64,000 nucleotides of DNA from Cacajao melanocephalus (GCA_963573385.1 CAUYLG010051238.1:40376-104375), one strand, 5' to 3'. Numbered from the stretch's first letter, positions 40,326 through 53,266 are shown. Numbers and translations are program-made. Notes: generated from the letters alone by a model not told the origin.

Positions 40326-41417
40326 TGGAATGGGGAAGGGATTTCCCTCTCTCACACCTCTCTGTACTCTGTTCCCTTTCCCGTCTTCCCTGTTTTTGCA
40401 TCTCTGGAGTTGTGGGTGGCTGACGAATTAAGGGAAATATTTTTACTTTTTGGTTCATCCATGAAGTAATTTATTGTCACCTTCCTGTTCGTGATTCATT
40501 CTGACCTGGCAGGTGGTGCCTCCAACAGCCCTGCTGATGAAGAACTCAATCCACTAGGGGAGTGTCACTTTCAAGGCCCAGCTACATGTTCTGGAAGATC
40601 CCCACTGTGCTGTGTTTTGTTTTTGTTGTTGTTTTTGACTTTTGAAACACAAGCCCACTGGACCCACGTGCAGGAGTTCCCAACAGCCATCAGCCCTCAG
40701 TTATACCCTTCAACTCAGATGTCTGTTTTTACTTATAATGAGTCTCTTTGTGTTTCATCATCTATAATTTTGTTGGAGCGACACCACTCTCCTGATTAAA
40801 TAAGTCCCCACTGTTTTGAACTTTTTAGCAAAGCTTTAAGGAACTTTCATGACTAAGTCTGTGCTTACCTCTCTAGCCACAACTCCTATCATTTCCTCTT
40901 GACTAGTCTTCATTCTAGATACACTTTTTGTCTTAGATGGATGCTGCAGGGTTCTGTTTAGACCACCCCTCTCCGTTTCAATATTGAAATACTCTTTCCT
41001 CAGCTTGTGGAAGCGCTGGCAGCTGAGAGCTCTTTGATAAGTATTCTTGAGAATTCCCTTAGCCAAAGAGCCTCCCTACCTAAGATCATATCCTCTCTCT
41101 GGGGGCAAACTACATTTAATGATTAGTTGACATGGGGAAACAAAGACCAAGCCTTCTTGCCTCAAAGAGGGTCAACTGGGATGGAAGGCCCAGTTACAGA
41201 GCACCCTGCAGAAGTAGCTGATACCTGTTTTGCAAGTGCATTGCAGTTCAACACCTCCTTGTACCCAATTCTGCTTCTTACACTTTGCCTCCACTATTAA
41301 TCCAAGTGTTGATCCAAAGAGCACATCCACTGTTATTTTACAGTCTGCTTCCTGGAAAACCATAGCTAAAATCTATAATTCTACAAATGTATGTTGCTTT
41401 TTCTTTCTCCGTGACTT
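40326..41417. other. Unclassified DNA
   Basis: About 1.1 kb. A 102-codon plus frame at 40491-40799 has no recognisable domain. No repeat recognised. Confidence 0.45.
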
Positions 41418-41765
41418 TACAGGTGCTGTTTCCTCTTCCTGGAATGTACTGCACCTTCATCTAGGTATTCTACTCATGCTTCAAAGTTGAGCTCAAATCT
41501 TCTCTGGCCCAAAGTCATATTTGAATGTGCCTTCAAATGTACTTCTATCATTTTCTGAATATTGTAACTTCTTCATAACTTATAGCAGTTTCTAACTGCT
41601 GAATTTTAAAAATCTCTCCCATTGGATTATAAGCAATTTGGGGCTAGTGTTTGGATTTTATTCTACTTTGTTTCTCAAAAGGATAGCATAATATTTAAAT
41701 TTGTAGCAGATTCTCAATAAATATTTGTTGAATAAATAAATGAGCTATGGAATGAATGAAATTCT
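41418..41765 (+). mobile_element. L2 LINE 3' end
   Basis: TTCCTCTTCCTGGAATGTAC, CTCATGCTTCAAAGTTGAGC, TCAATAAATATTTGTTGAAT and AAATAAATGAGC follow the L2 3' UTR through its natural end in plus orientation. Confidence 0.85.
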
Positions 41766-42124
41766 AAACTGCATCTGTCTGACTCTTTGGACTATGCAAA
41801 TGCGAAAGGACTAAAAGAGCCTGTTTAATAGAACGTGGTTTTATTAATGACTCTCCTTATGTCCTGACTGGAAAAATCAATTTGTCCACTAATCGTTATC
41901 AATGTTTTGCTTTAATTATCAGTGACTTTGACCTATGGATTATGAAGAAACAGTCTAGAAAAGTTTTAATATCCACACTGGAGCATTTCTTTTCTAAAGA
42001 GAGAAGATTACATATGTTCTTATGATAGTCCTCCACTATTTCTTCTTTGTTAATTTGGATGTCAATTAAAATAATGGTAGAATCTATTAGAGGTTAATAA
42101 TTTTAATACAATTTTGAAAAACTG
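41766..42124. other. Unclassified DNA
   Basis: About 360 bp, with nothing recognised. Confidence 0.45.
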
Positions 42125-42265
42125 CTGGATGAATATCCACTTAGACAGTATTCTGCTACGCACTGAGAACACAAAGATGAATGATCACAATCTCTGCTCT
42201 CAAGAGGTCAAAGACAAGAAATCTGCCAAAGGCCTGGAAAACAATAAGATAAACGGAAAAGGAAA
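42125..42265 (-). mobile_element. L2 LINE fragment
   Basis: TACGCACTGAGAACACAAAG, ATGAATGATCACAATCTCTG and CTCTCAAGAGGTCAAAGACA resemble the L2 3'-end complement. The element may extend to about 42.5 kb. Confidence 0.55.
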
Positions 42266-42834
42266 AATGCAAACTTAGAATGGTTCTCAAATAAGGAAAT
42301 AATATCATTCAATCAGAGGCTATGTAGAAAGGGCGTCAGTTTGGCGGAAAGAGTTTCCACAGTGATGACGGAAGGGAAAATATGAGTGAGGAGACTATCC
42401 TAGAGACCAGTCAGTTGATGGAGGGTGGGTGGGATAAATAGTAGTATGATTAAATGTTTCATCCTTTTAAATTAGTACTGAAGGTCTAATTTAAAATCCA
42501 GGAGCATGAGAAACTAAGGAAGAAATTATGGGGCAGGGACATACAAGGTAAAAACAATTTTTAACCAAATTGCCTTTTTTCCCCCTTTCTACCCCACACA
42601 CGTACGTTAAACATTACTTGTAACATCCTTATAATGGAGACAGTAAAAAGTTTATTTTTTCCAAGAGATTTTAGTTACGTTGACATCTTTATAGAATATC
42701 ACTTACCATGTGATGCCATTTCATACCATATTGCAGAATCTGGAGATTAGTCACTAGCCAGAAAGAAGGAGACTAGTTAAAAGGGAATGAGCGTAGCCTC
42801 TTATCATCTTAATGGGACCTTATTTCCAAACCTG
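42266..42834. other. Unclassified DNA
   Basis: About 570 bp, with no named feature. Confidence 0.4.
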
Positions 42835-43300
42835 AAGCTACTATGACCTTGATGTCAAACTCAACAAGGACATGCACACATGCACTAAAACTATAGGCAA
42901 ATTTACTGTGAGTATTACTGGACAACACTTAACAAAAAGATTAGCAGGCAGACTATGGCAGCGTATTAAAAGATTAAAACACTATACCCAAGTAGTATTT
43001 ATTACACAGAGGGTGGTTCAATAAAAGAGAATCTGTAATTGTTAAAGAAGAAACCCTACACAATAATTTTTGAGTTCAAAATTCATAAGATTTTAAATAT
43101 AAACTTGACAACATTTTACAATACAGTGGATATGTAGTTCATATCTTAATGTGATAGTTAAAAAAGTTAGTACCAGGTGTAATTAAAAAATAATTAGAAG
43201 CATTCTTATTAAGGTATAGAATACAACAAAGATTATCATTACTACCACCATCATTTACCATTTCTGGAAGTATCATCAAATATCATTTAAAAATAGAAAT
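42835..43300 (+). mobile_element. L1M ORF2 fragment (reverse transcriptase region)
   Basis: TTAACAAAAAGATTAGCAGG, CACTATACCCAAGTAGTATT and GGGTGGTTCAATAAAAGAGA align in order with the L1 reverse transcriptase palm region, strongly diverged. Confidence 0.6.
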
Positions 43301-43574
43301 AAATGCATATATTAAAATCAGAAAGGAAAATATAATTTTGTTTGAATTATAACTTCATGGGAAAGAGTATGAGGGGCTTTAAAATTTTTCAATGTTATCA
43401 AAATAATTTAATTAGAAGTTGAGTTATCAGTTACTGAAATGATTGATAAATTGCCTTATGAAATTTTTAGAGCCTGTTATGTTTTTCTTTGCTTGTTTGG
43501 AGGAGGGAGCCGTTTGATAATTATTTTGTGTCTTTTAATTGCTGTACTTAGATTTTCTAGATCTTCTTTCTTTT
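43301..43574. other. Unclassified AT-rich DNA
   Basis: About 270 bp between L1 fragments of opposite orientation. Confidence 0.4.
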
Positions 43575-46500
43575 TTCTTAAATAATAAACTTTTTACTTT
43601 GGAATATTTCAGATCTATAGGGAAGTTGCAAAGACAGTAAATTCTCATATATCCTTCAATCAGTTCCCCCCAGTGTTAACTAACATCTTACATAATCGTA
43701 GCACATTTTTTTCAGAACTAAGAAATTAACATTAGTACAATTACATTAACTAAAATTCAGACTTTATTTGGATTTCACCTATTTTTTCACTAATATACTC
43801 TTCTTCTTCTAGGACCTGGTCCAGGATTCCATGTTGCATTTAGTCAGCATGTCTCCTTGGTTTCCTCTGGTCTCTGACAGTTTAGCAATCTTTCTTTGTT
43901 TATGACCTTGACAGTTTTGAAGAGCACTGGTTAGGTATTTTGTAAAATGTACCTCAAATTGGATTTATTTCATTGTTTTTCACATAATTAGAGTGGGAAT
44001 ATAGATTTGGAGAAAAATATTAGAGTGCCTGTTTCATTATGAACAAAATACAAGATTTTGAATTTATTAGTCCTACTATTTTTCTCTTCCTGAATTTAAA
44101 CATTCAATTTCATCTTTATACGTGTCATTTTCTTTCTGCCTTCCTTAGATTTGTTTTGTTTTATTTTTATAACTTCTTGCTTTGGATACTTGATTTCATT
44201 ATGTTCTCATACTTTTCTGGTTTATTTTTCTAAGTATTAAAGGCTATGAATTTTTCTCTGTGACCCCTTTGGTTGTATACTAAAGGGTTTGATATGTAGT
44301 GTTATCAATATTCTGTAATTACTTATTAATTTTTTCTTTGATCCATGCATTGTTTAAAATAGAAAATTTACTTGACAGTGGTAGGTTGTTTTTCACTTGT
44401 TTTATGAATTCATTTTTAGTTTCTAATTTTTTGCATTGTAATCAGAATATGTCTTCTATTTCTACTTTTAGGAATTTATACAGAAATTTCTAGCCTAACA
44501 TATGGTTACTTTTGTGAATGTTCTACAGGTATTAGGGGGAAAAAGGTACATTATTTTTTATCATGGATACAGAATGATGTACAGGATTCTCTCTGTCATC
44601 TGTCACTCATACAAACACATAGACACAAAATACCTAGACATAGGTAAAATACCTCCTCCTATTGCTATCTATTACGTCCTAAAAGCCTTACCTGTTTTTG
44701 GATTCCTTGTTGACATGTTGACAGATGAATTAAAGTCTTCCATTACTAATGCTGCAAAAAAGTATCATGTGTTAGTGCATAAACCAGAAACTTTCCTATA
44801 GTTTTGTTTTTCTCTATCAATTTGGATGGTGCTATGGTATATTATAGTATGTGGATTGTGTTAATTATCTATAGCTGTGCATCAATTTATTACAAATTTA
44901 ATGGCTTGCAAATACCTACTTATTTTTTCAGTGTCTGTAGGTCAGAAGGTTCAGTCTCAGTTTAGTGTAGTCTGCTCAGGGTCTCACACAGCTGGACTCA
45001 AGATATCACCTGGGAGTGCTATCTCATTTAAGGTTCAGAGTTCTCTTTCAAGGTCACTTAGATTGTTGGCAAAATTCAATTGTTTGAGGCCATCAGATTG
45101 AAGACTCTATTCTTTTTCAGGCTGTGGCTGAGGGTAACACTCAGCATCTAGAAGCTGTCTGCAGTTTCATGCCATGTGACCCGTTCCAGAGGCCATCTCA
45201 CACTACCAATCTCTGACTTCTGTCTCCAACCTCCAGACCCAGACTTAAAAGGCTCATGTGAGTAGGTCAGACCACTCAAATACTCTTCCTTTGACTCAAA
45301 GATAACTGATTAGTAACCTTAATTATAGCTGTACAATTGCTTCCTCCATGTTATATAACATAATCATGAGAATGATTTCCCATCATATTCAGAGCTTCAT
45401 CCCATAACCTTCCTTTCTTAATATTTCAGCTTCAGGTGAGGGGATTGATACAAGACATGGATACTAGGGGGACAGGAGTATTGGGAGCCATCTTAGAATT
45501 CTTCTTACCACATAGATTTTCATAATTATTTTATCATCATAATGGATTATAAACTTTCTAATAATGTGATGCATTTTTGAAAAAAAAATCACATTTACTG
45601 CCATAAAGCTGAATTTAAAGCCTGAAATTCAAGTTTGTCTGCATTGAAATCCCAACACCTACTTTGTGGTTGTTTATATTTTTTTGGAATACCTTTTTTC
45701 CATCTGTTTATTTGCAACCTTTTTGAGATAGTTTATTTTATAAGTGCTTCTAGTATGTAGCATATTGCTGGACTTTATCAGTAATTTTACCATATTTCTT
45801 TCTCTTTCTACATGAGTTCAATCCATTGCCATTTATTACATAACAGATTTTGTCACATTTTGTATATGCTTTTGTTGTTGTTATCTTTAAATATTTTATT
45901 ATTTGGTGTTTTCCCCCTTACTTTGAATGTGTGTGATGTGGTGTTTTTGTGTGTTTCTTTAATAAAGAAGGTTTATATTCCTGTTGTAATGATGTTTAGG
46001 ATTATAATAACTTCTTAAAATAATTTATTCCTCAAAACTTTAGACAGAATCTGTTGATTCCCAACTATGAGCAAAGATGAAATTAGTTCTATTTTCTCCT
46101 CTCTGTCACTCCTCATACAATTTTTGTTGATTTAATTACTTTACTTAGTGAAACGTTTATGTAGTTGTATTTATAGTGCTTGTTTACTTTAATAACACCT
46201 AGGTTTAAAAAATGAAATCAGTATGTTTATGAACTTTCCCCTTATCTTTTATTTTTGTTATAATTGTTATTAGCTATATCATTTTTATACTTTCAAGATG
46301 TATAATATTTATATTCAGTTCTGTAAGAATAACCCTACCTCTTTCATGTCTTAGCCCCTCATCTAAATGGATTCTGTGCATATTGCCAGACTTTCTCCAT
46401 TCATATCTTGTTGAGCTAAAGTTCATTGTCTTTGACTTTATTTAGGAGAGACTCATGAGAATCATATTCCTTGATTTTTTTCACATTAAAACTGTCACAC

Positions 46501-47180
46501 TGAGTTAAAGTTTGGCTGCATATAATATTCTTGAGGTATAATGTTTTCATAAGGATTTTACAGACATTGTTTCATTATCATCTCGCATTGTTGTGGAAAA
46601 GGCTAGGGTTAGCTACTTTTTATTTTTCTCCTATATAGATCAAATGAACCTCTTTTTCCCTCTCTGGATTTCCAAAGGATTCTTTGTTTATTTTTGAAAC
46701 TAAGTAACTTTACAAGGAAAGAGCTCATTATTGATTGACTTAATTTTTCTAGGGGCATAGTCTGCTTTTGAATCTATGTTCATGGAACATTTTATTAAAA
46801 TTTATTTACATATTTTCTTCTATTATTTTGGTTCTCTTCATTAGTGATATCAGTTATGCTTATATTTTCTCTAATTTCAAAAATCTTTCTAGTTTACCTC
46901 AGTCTGGTCCTTAATTCGCTTTACCACATTTTTAGCAGTATTCATTTTCTATGCACTGTTTTCAACATTTTTTTGGCCTTTTCAGAGTATTTTTAACACT
47001 GCTTTTTTCCTGAGCTGCACCATTTGTTTACTAAATTCTTATATCTCTCCTTTGAGATCACACTTTATAGATAAAATAACTCCATTGAATTAAAAAAAAG
47101 TTTTTCATCTGTTGTTTGATATTTTTCCAGTTTTTAATTGTCATTGATCTTGTTACTTTTCTACTTTTTTCTTGTAAAAT
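43575..47180 (-). mobile_element. L1M/L1ME LINE, interrupted by MLT1
   Basis: The 3' UTR complement lies at left (GGAAGTTGCAAAGACAGTAA, CCCCCAGTGTTAACTAACAT, TTTAGTCAGCATGTCTCCTT), followed by ORF2 complement (ATGAATTAAAGTCTTCCATT, GTCTGCATTGAAATCCCAAC). It resumes after the MLT1 insertion. Sequence beyond about 46 kb is very diverged, so the right limit is approximate. Confidence 0.7.
44857..45512 (-). mobile_element. MLT1-type MaLR LTR inside L1M
   Basis: Begins TTAATTATCTATAGCTGTGC, ends GCCATCTTAGAATTCTTC plus TTACCACA. GTCTGTAGGTCAGAAGGTTC and CATGCCATGTGACCC lie inside. These are the complement of an MLT1-group LTR. L1 text continues on both sides. Confidence 0.7.
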
Positions 47181-47870
47181 CTTTGTTTACATCCTGTATT
47201 GATTCTTTCAGAATTATTGCTCATTAGAATAAGATGGGCTACTTCCGAATCAAATATTTGCACTGTCAAATATTCTGAACTGACATCTAGAGGAATTCTC
47301 TTGATCCAGCATTGTATATGTAAATTTGCTCTTTTAGCTCTACTTTTCCCCAGTTATTCCACCCTGGCAGCTTTAGAGCTACTGCAGAACTGGCCTCCTT
47401 CACCCTGGTCCATCTGCACGCAACAACAGCTTGTTTGTGTGATTCTTGTTTAATTCAGCTTCACCAGCTTATCTTTGGTTCAAAACCAGAACCAAAGAAG
47501 CTTTACTTAGTGCATGCATTCCATTCCCCTGTCTCCATCTAAGCTACTCACCTTGCTTTCCTCACATTCCTATCGCCCAGGAAAAGTATCAGTCATCTAC
47601 CCAGGGAGGTATCTCTGGGTCCAAACATGTGAACAAAAGCCCTATTCCAGATAAGTCATATTTCCATACAATTCAGCTGTTGTTTCGTAACTGGAGTATT
47701 TTCCTTGCTGTTTTTGAGTATCTCCCATTTTAGTAAATGTATGTTAGTAGCCTACCCTATCAAAGACTTTGCTTTAGCAGAAGTATCTTAAAAATTATCG
47801 CAGGATTAAATACATAAAGAAAGAAATTTTATGACAGATCTAAAATGTTCCCCTTGATAAAATAATTGGT

Positions 47871-47871
<1 letters not shown>
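47181..47871. other. Unclassified DNA
   Basis: About 690 bp. Plus frames at 47199-47453 and 47446-47733 overlap and show no domain. Confidence 0.45.
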
Positions 47872-47912
<41 letters not shown>

Positions 47913-47918
47913 TGTGTC
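47872..47918 (+). repeat. (TG)n microsatellite
   Basis: About 23 TG units with one GG interruption near the right end. Likely polymorphic. Confidence 0.96.
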
Positions 47919-48171
47919 TACCCTACGTTGCCAGAGGAAACTAATTGCCTCCCCTGCCAAGCAAGATAATGTTGAGTCTTTTCAGGGGACCCGCTTCCAC
48001 CACTCTTCTTTGCTTCGAGACCTATAACTAGACTCAAGTTCCAGAAGGTCCCTAAAGTCCAGGCACAAAGTGTCACCCATGAGGAAATGTGCTACACTCC
48101 AAAAGAATGACTTGAGTTTTCTTATTTCTACAAGCAGAAATCCAGGGGACCTGTGTAGTATGGATATTAAA

Positions 48172-48221
48172 GGTCTAGGATAATGGTGGAAGGAATGGTC
48201 TAGGATAATGGTGGAAGGAAC
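48172..48221 (+). repeat. 25-bp tandem duplication
   Basis: GGTCTAGGATAATGGTGGAA plus GGAAT/C occurs twice in a row (48172-48196, 48197-48221) with one mismatch at the end. Confidence 0.95.
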
Positions 48222-48399
48222 AAAACATTGAATTAGGCCAAATTTACTGACATGGGCTCACTAAGCAGAGATTCTGCATTTAATGGTGCAGCTCAGGGAG
48301 TTAGAAATGGCTCTAACTACTTGTTTGGTTGATTGGCTAAAACATGGACCAAAAAGTGGCCCACGAGGAGAAAGTTAAAAATGCCAGAACTGCCTTGGC

Positions 48400-49080
48400 T
48401 TAATGTAGAAAAGGTAATCAAAGGCTTAGGGAGATTGGAATGGTAGAGTGAATTTGTCATTTAAGACTAGTCCCTCACACTGGGAGTGTCCAGAAGACAT
48501 ATCTTTCACCACTACAGCAAGCAATTTGTGAGGGAAGTTTCAGCATCCTTGAGGAGCTCTGTGCTTGCTCTTCTCTATAGAGCAAACCCTTCTCTAGTGG
48601 AAATTGCAGCCACTGAATAGGGAAATGTAAATGTGATGAGAATAATTGGATTTCAGAGTGGCAGGGGCAAAGGGGCAAGCTCAACAGCCAATGGAAAGAT
48701 GAGTGTGGTTGCCTTAATGAACGACAAAAAGTCAAAGCAGCAGTCAAAATAGTCTGACCCTTGTGAAGCTAAGGTATTGGCTTAGTTGATCATAATGTTC
48801 TTAGAAGTTAAACAGATAGGAGGCCTATTAAATTCTTATTTGGTTTGTGTACATAGAAAAGTTGTAGGTCAAGTGGAAAAAAATCTAACATGAATTAAAA
48901 AATTGAGTCATGATCCATCAATCATTTTCCAGACTTAAGCTGGCTTATAAACCCAGAACTCATTGAGTGAAGGGGAGGCTGGGTCCCTTTGAAGAAGGAC
49001 TTTAGTATACTACCAAAATTTATACTATCAATCTTTCTCCCAGACTGCCACAAAGGGACCTATGGCCTTTCTAGGGTAAG
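48400..49080 (+). pseudogene. Decayed ERVL gag-side region
   Basis: Plus-strand text such as GAGTGTCCAGAAGACATATC, CTTTCACCACTACAGCAAGC and CATCCTTGAGGAGCTCTGTG fits the gag region of ERVL-type elements by position and general resemblance. No frame stays open, and the call rests mainly on context. Confidence 0.45.
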
Positions 49081-49149
49081 TGTGCCTTGGAGAAAGGAAA
49101 TAATCCGACCTTTTGGGGAGTACTAGATAATGGTGAGTCCCCAGATCAA

Positions 49150-50100
49150 TCTTGGGTTATTACAGAGTTATTTGTTATAACTGAGGTTATTTTCTCAGTT
49201 CTAGAATACATAATTGGAATAGACATACTGATTAGCTGGTGGAATCCACATACTGGTTGCCAGAGCTGTGGAGTGAGGGATATTATGGTGAGAAAAGCCA
49301 AGCAGAAGCCACAAGAACTGCCTCTACCTAGGAAAATAGTAAGCTGGAAGCAGTGCTGTGTTCCTGGAGGGATTGCAGAGATTAGTGTCATCATCAAGGA
49401 CTTAAATGATTTAGGGGTTGTGATTCCCACCACATCCCCTTTTAAATTACCTATCTGGACTGTGAAGAAGATAGATCTTGGAGAATGACAGTGGATTACC
49501 ATAAACTTAACCAGGTGGTAACTCTAAATGCAGTTGCAGTACCAGGTGTGATTTCATTGCTTGAGCATATTGACATATTCCCTGGTACCTTGGATGCAGC
49601 TATTAATCTGGCAGATGCTTTTTTCTCCATCCCTTTCAGTAAGGTGCACATGAAGCAGTTTGTCTTAAGCCAGCAAGGCCAGCAATACACCTTCACTGTT
49701 CTACCACAGGGGCATGTCAGCTCTCCAGTTATATGTCATAATTTAGTTTTCAGGAATCTTGATCACTTCCCCATCCACAAACATCACACTGGTCCACTAT
49801 GTTGATGACATTATGCTTAGTGGACCTTCTGAACAAGAAGTAGCAATGCTCTAAACTTACTGGCAAGACACCTGTGTGCCAGAGGGTGGGAAATAAATTT
49901 GACACAAATTCAGGGCCCTTCTATCTCAGTGAAATTTCTAGGGGTCCAGTAGTGTGGAGCATGTTGAGATATCCCTTCTAAGGTTAAAGGTAACTTGTTG
50001 CATCTGGCACCTCCTAAAATCCAAAAAGCAGAATGCCCAATGGTCCTCTATATATTTTAGGCAACATATTTCTCATTTGGATGTGTTACTCCAACCCATT
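49150..50100 (+). pseudogene. ERVL pol pseudogene: reverse transcriptase
   Basis: 49087-49488 encodes the approach to the RT fingers (VPGGIAEISVIIKDLNDLG). A frameshift near 49485 moves to the frame holding MTVDYHKLNQVV, DAAINLADAFFSIPF and FTVLPQGHVSSP. A second shift near 49780 precedes the catalytic box YVDDIML at 49798-49818. Both aspartates of YVDD are kept and LPQG is kept, but a stop follows near 49852, so no functional enzyme can be made. Many old ERVs look like this. Confidence 0.88.
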
Positions 50101-51379
50101 AACCAAGTGACCTAAAAAGCTGCTAATTTGAATGGAGCCCATAATAGAAGATGACTCTGAAACAGGCCCAGGCTGCTGTACGATCTGCTCTGGTATTGGA
50201 GAATAGAATCCAGCAGATCTAATGGTGCTTGATAAATCAGTGGCAGATAATGATGCTCTTTGGAGCCTTTTGCAGGTCCCTACAGGTGAATTGAAGTGCA
50301 AGCCCCCAGGAGTTTTGGAGCAAAGCCTTACTGTCTTCTGCAGATAATTAGTCTTTTTTGTAGAAACAGCCCTTGGCATGCTACTAGGCCTTAGGAGAGA
50401 CTGAATGCTTGACCATGTGACACCGAGTTACCATGTGTCCTGAACTGCTCATCATGAATTGGGTGTTACTCAGTCCACCAAGCCATAAAGTTGGGTGTGC
50501 ACAGCAGTAGTTGATCATCAACTGGAAGTGATATATATGCGTGATCAGGCCTGAGCTGGTCTTGAAGGAGGTACAAGTAAATTACATAAAGAAGTAGCCA
50601 AAAGCCCATGATCCCTCCTTCTGCAACTCTGCGTTCTCTTTCTTAGCCTGCAACTATGGCCTCATGGGGAGTTCCCTATGATCAACTGACAGAGGAAGAA
50701 AACACTCAGCCTGGTTTATGGATGGTTCTGCATCATATATAGGCACAACTTGAAAGTGAATGTCTGTATCCCTATAGCCCCCATTTGGGACATCTCTGAA
50801 GGACAATGGTCAAGAGAAATACTCCCAGTGGGCACAATCTCAAGCAGTTCAATTCTCCCAGTAGGCAGAACTTCAAGCACTGAATCTGATTTTTTACTTT
50901 GATTGGAAGGAGAAATGGCCAGATGCGTGATTATATACTGATTCATGGGCTGTGGCCAATGATTTTCCTAGATGGTCAGAAACTTAGAAGGAATGTGATT
51001 GGAAAATTGATGATGAGGAAATCTGAGAAAGAGATATGTGGATAGACATCTCTGAATGAGCAAAAAGTTTGAAGATACTTGTGTTCCATATGAATACTCA
51101 CCAAAGGGTGATCTCAGCTGAGGATTATTTGAATAATCAAGTGGATAGGATGACCCATTCTGTAGATACCATTTAGGCTATTTCTCCAGCCACTGTTGTC
51201 ATCACCCAATAAGCTCATGAGCAAAGTAACCATAGTGGCAGGGATGGAAGTTATGTATATGTCCAGCAACATGGACTTTCATTTATCAATGATAACCTAG
51301 CTATGGCCACTACTGAGTGCCCAATATACCAGTAGCAGAGAAAAACACTGAGTCCTTGATATAGCCCAGAGTGATTAGC

Positions 51380-51760
51380 CAGCTACCTGGTGGCAGGTTG
51401 ATTACATTAGATTGCTTCCATCATAGAAGGGGAAGCATTTTGTCCTTACTGAAATAGACCCTTACTCTGGATATGGATTTGCCTTCTGGGCATGTAGTGC
51501 TTCTGCCAAAACTACCATTTATGGACTTAGAGAATGCCTTATCCTCCATCATGTTATTCCACACAGCATTGCTTCTGATCAAGGAACTCACTTCACAGCA
51601 AAAGAAGTGAGGCAATTGGCTTATGCTCATGGAATTCACTAGTCTTACCATGTTCCCCACCATCCTAAAGCTACTTGTTTGATGGAATGGTGGAATGACC
51701 TTTTGAAGACTCAGTTACATTACCAGCTAGGTGTCAGTACCTGGAAGGGCTGGGGCAAGG
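51380..51760 (+). pseudogene. ERVL pol pseudogene: integrase core
   Basis: In pieces of one frame: LTEIDPYSGYGFAFWA (first acidic residue), IASDQGTHFTAKEV (second) and TCLMEWWNDLLK, whose glutamate lies 36 positions after the SDQG aspartate, the D-X35-E spacing of retroviral integrases. An in-frame stop at 51640-51642 breaks it. The catalytic triad is readable, but the gene is dead. Confidence 0.85.
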
Positions 51761-52782
51761 TTCTCCAGAAAACTGAGTATGTTCTGAATATGTTCAATTT
51801 ATAGTGCTATTTCTCCTATAACCAGGATTCCTGGGTCTAGGGATTAAGGGGTAAAAATAGGAGTTGCAGCACTCACTAATATCCTTAGTGACCCAGTAGC
51901 TTCCTGTTCCTGTGACATTAGGCTCTGCTGGCTTAGAGATCTCAGTTCTGGAGGGAAGAATTCTTCCATCAGGAGACACAACAATAATTCAGTTGAGCTA
52001 GAAGTTAAGACTGCCACCTGGCCACCTTGGTCTCTTTGTGCTTCTGAGTCAATAGGATAAGAAGAGAGTTACAGTGCTGGCTGGATTGACTGACCCAGAC
52101 TACCAAAGAGAAATTGGACTACTATTCCATAGTGTAGGTAAGGAAAAGTATGTCTGCAATAAGAAATATCCCTTAGTGTGTCTCTTAGTATTACTGTGTC
52201 CTGTGACTAAGAGCAATAGAAAATGACAACCATCAAATCCAGGTGGGACTACTAATGACCCAGACCTTTCTTGGGTCACTTTAGTATTTAAAGAACCACA
52301 ACCAGCTGAGGTGCTTAATGAAAGCAAAGGAACTGCAGAATGGGTAGTAGAAAAAAGGGATTTAAAAATACCAATTATGATGGTGTGATCAGTGCAGAAA
52401 TGAGGACTGTAATTATTATGAGTATTTCCTCTTAATTTTGTTCTAAATATATTTCTGTATGTATATATTAGACATCAAATTTTTTTCTTATTCTATTATC
52501 ACATAGTATAAAATGCATTGACTTCATATTCTAGTATGTAAGTATTGTTAATGTTACATCATAGTATTTAAGTTACAGGACATTAAGGAAGAGAGTAAAC
52601 CTCACAGAGGGAGTTTATCTCCTCCTCTGAGAAGGGTTTAGTGCAGTTTTAGTTGTATGCAGGACATATGTTACATAGTTACATGTTAGATGGAATTATG
52701 AGCTTGTTATTGACTTTATTTGGAGATTAAATATGGCTCGAGGATATGTATATGGGTGCCAAATTTTCAAAGTGGGAACTCA
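51761..52782 (+). other. ERVL interior 3' of integrase
   Basis: The stretch to about 52370 still resembles the 3' interior of ERVL-type elements (TTGGACTACTATTCCATAGT, GCAGAATGGGTAGTAGAAAA). 52380-52780 is AT-rich with no recognisable frame. dUTPase, expected in many ERVL elements, is not evident. Confidence 0.5.
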
Positions 52783-53266
52783 TGATGGTTATTTAATATT
52801 ATGTGTCAAACTGAGTGAGCTGTAGGATGCCCAGATATCTGGTAAACATTCTGGGGTATGTCTGTGAGGGTATTTCCAAAAGAGATTAGCATTTATATTG
52901 GTGTTCTGAGTATAGTTGATGACACTCCCTAATGTGGGTCAACATCTTTCAATCTGTTGAGGGCCTGAATAAAACAAGAAGGCAGAAGAATGCTTAGTTT
53001 TCTACTTGAGCTGGGACACTGATCTGCTGTCCTCACTGCTCTGGTTGGCAGGTCCTCAGACCCAGGCTGGGATTTTTATCATCACTTTCTTGCTCTCAGG
53101 CCTTCAAACTGCACCACTGGATCTCCTGGGTCTCTGTCTTGCAGAAAGTAGAATCTAGGACTTCCTAGCTTCTATTATTGTGTAAACTGATACCTTATAA
53201 TAAATATATTTATCTATATAGTTGTGGTTTCTCTGACCCTTACTAATAAGAGAACCCTTACTAGTA
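52783..53266 (+). mobile_element. MLT2-group LTR of ERVL
   Basis: Starts TGATGGTTATTTAATATTAT, then GATGCCCAGATATCTGGTAA, GTCTGTGAGGGTATTTCCAA, AGAGATTAGCATTTATATTG, TTGAGGGCCTGAATAAAACA and TAATAAATATATTTATCTA, ending near ACCCTTACTAGTAAGG. This is the MLT2 order in plus orientation and fixes the element as class III. Confidence 0.88.

Larger units (their letters stand above)
48050..53266 (+). mobile_element. ERVL (class III) provirus relic with 3' MLT2 LTR
   Basis: An interior with gag-like, reverse transcriptase and integrase remnants in the expected plus-strand order, followed directly by an MLT2-group LTR. No 5' LTR is visible to the left, so the element is 5'-incomplete or its first LTR is too decayed. 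Frames are broken by many stops and shifts. Typical of ERVL, I see no env. Confidence 0.8.

Noticed and set aside
47872..47918. (TG)n run as a possible CRISPR-like or regulatory array
   Set aside because: Plain dinucleotide microsatellite. No spaced direct repeats of the CRISPR type occur anywhere in the window.
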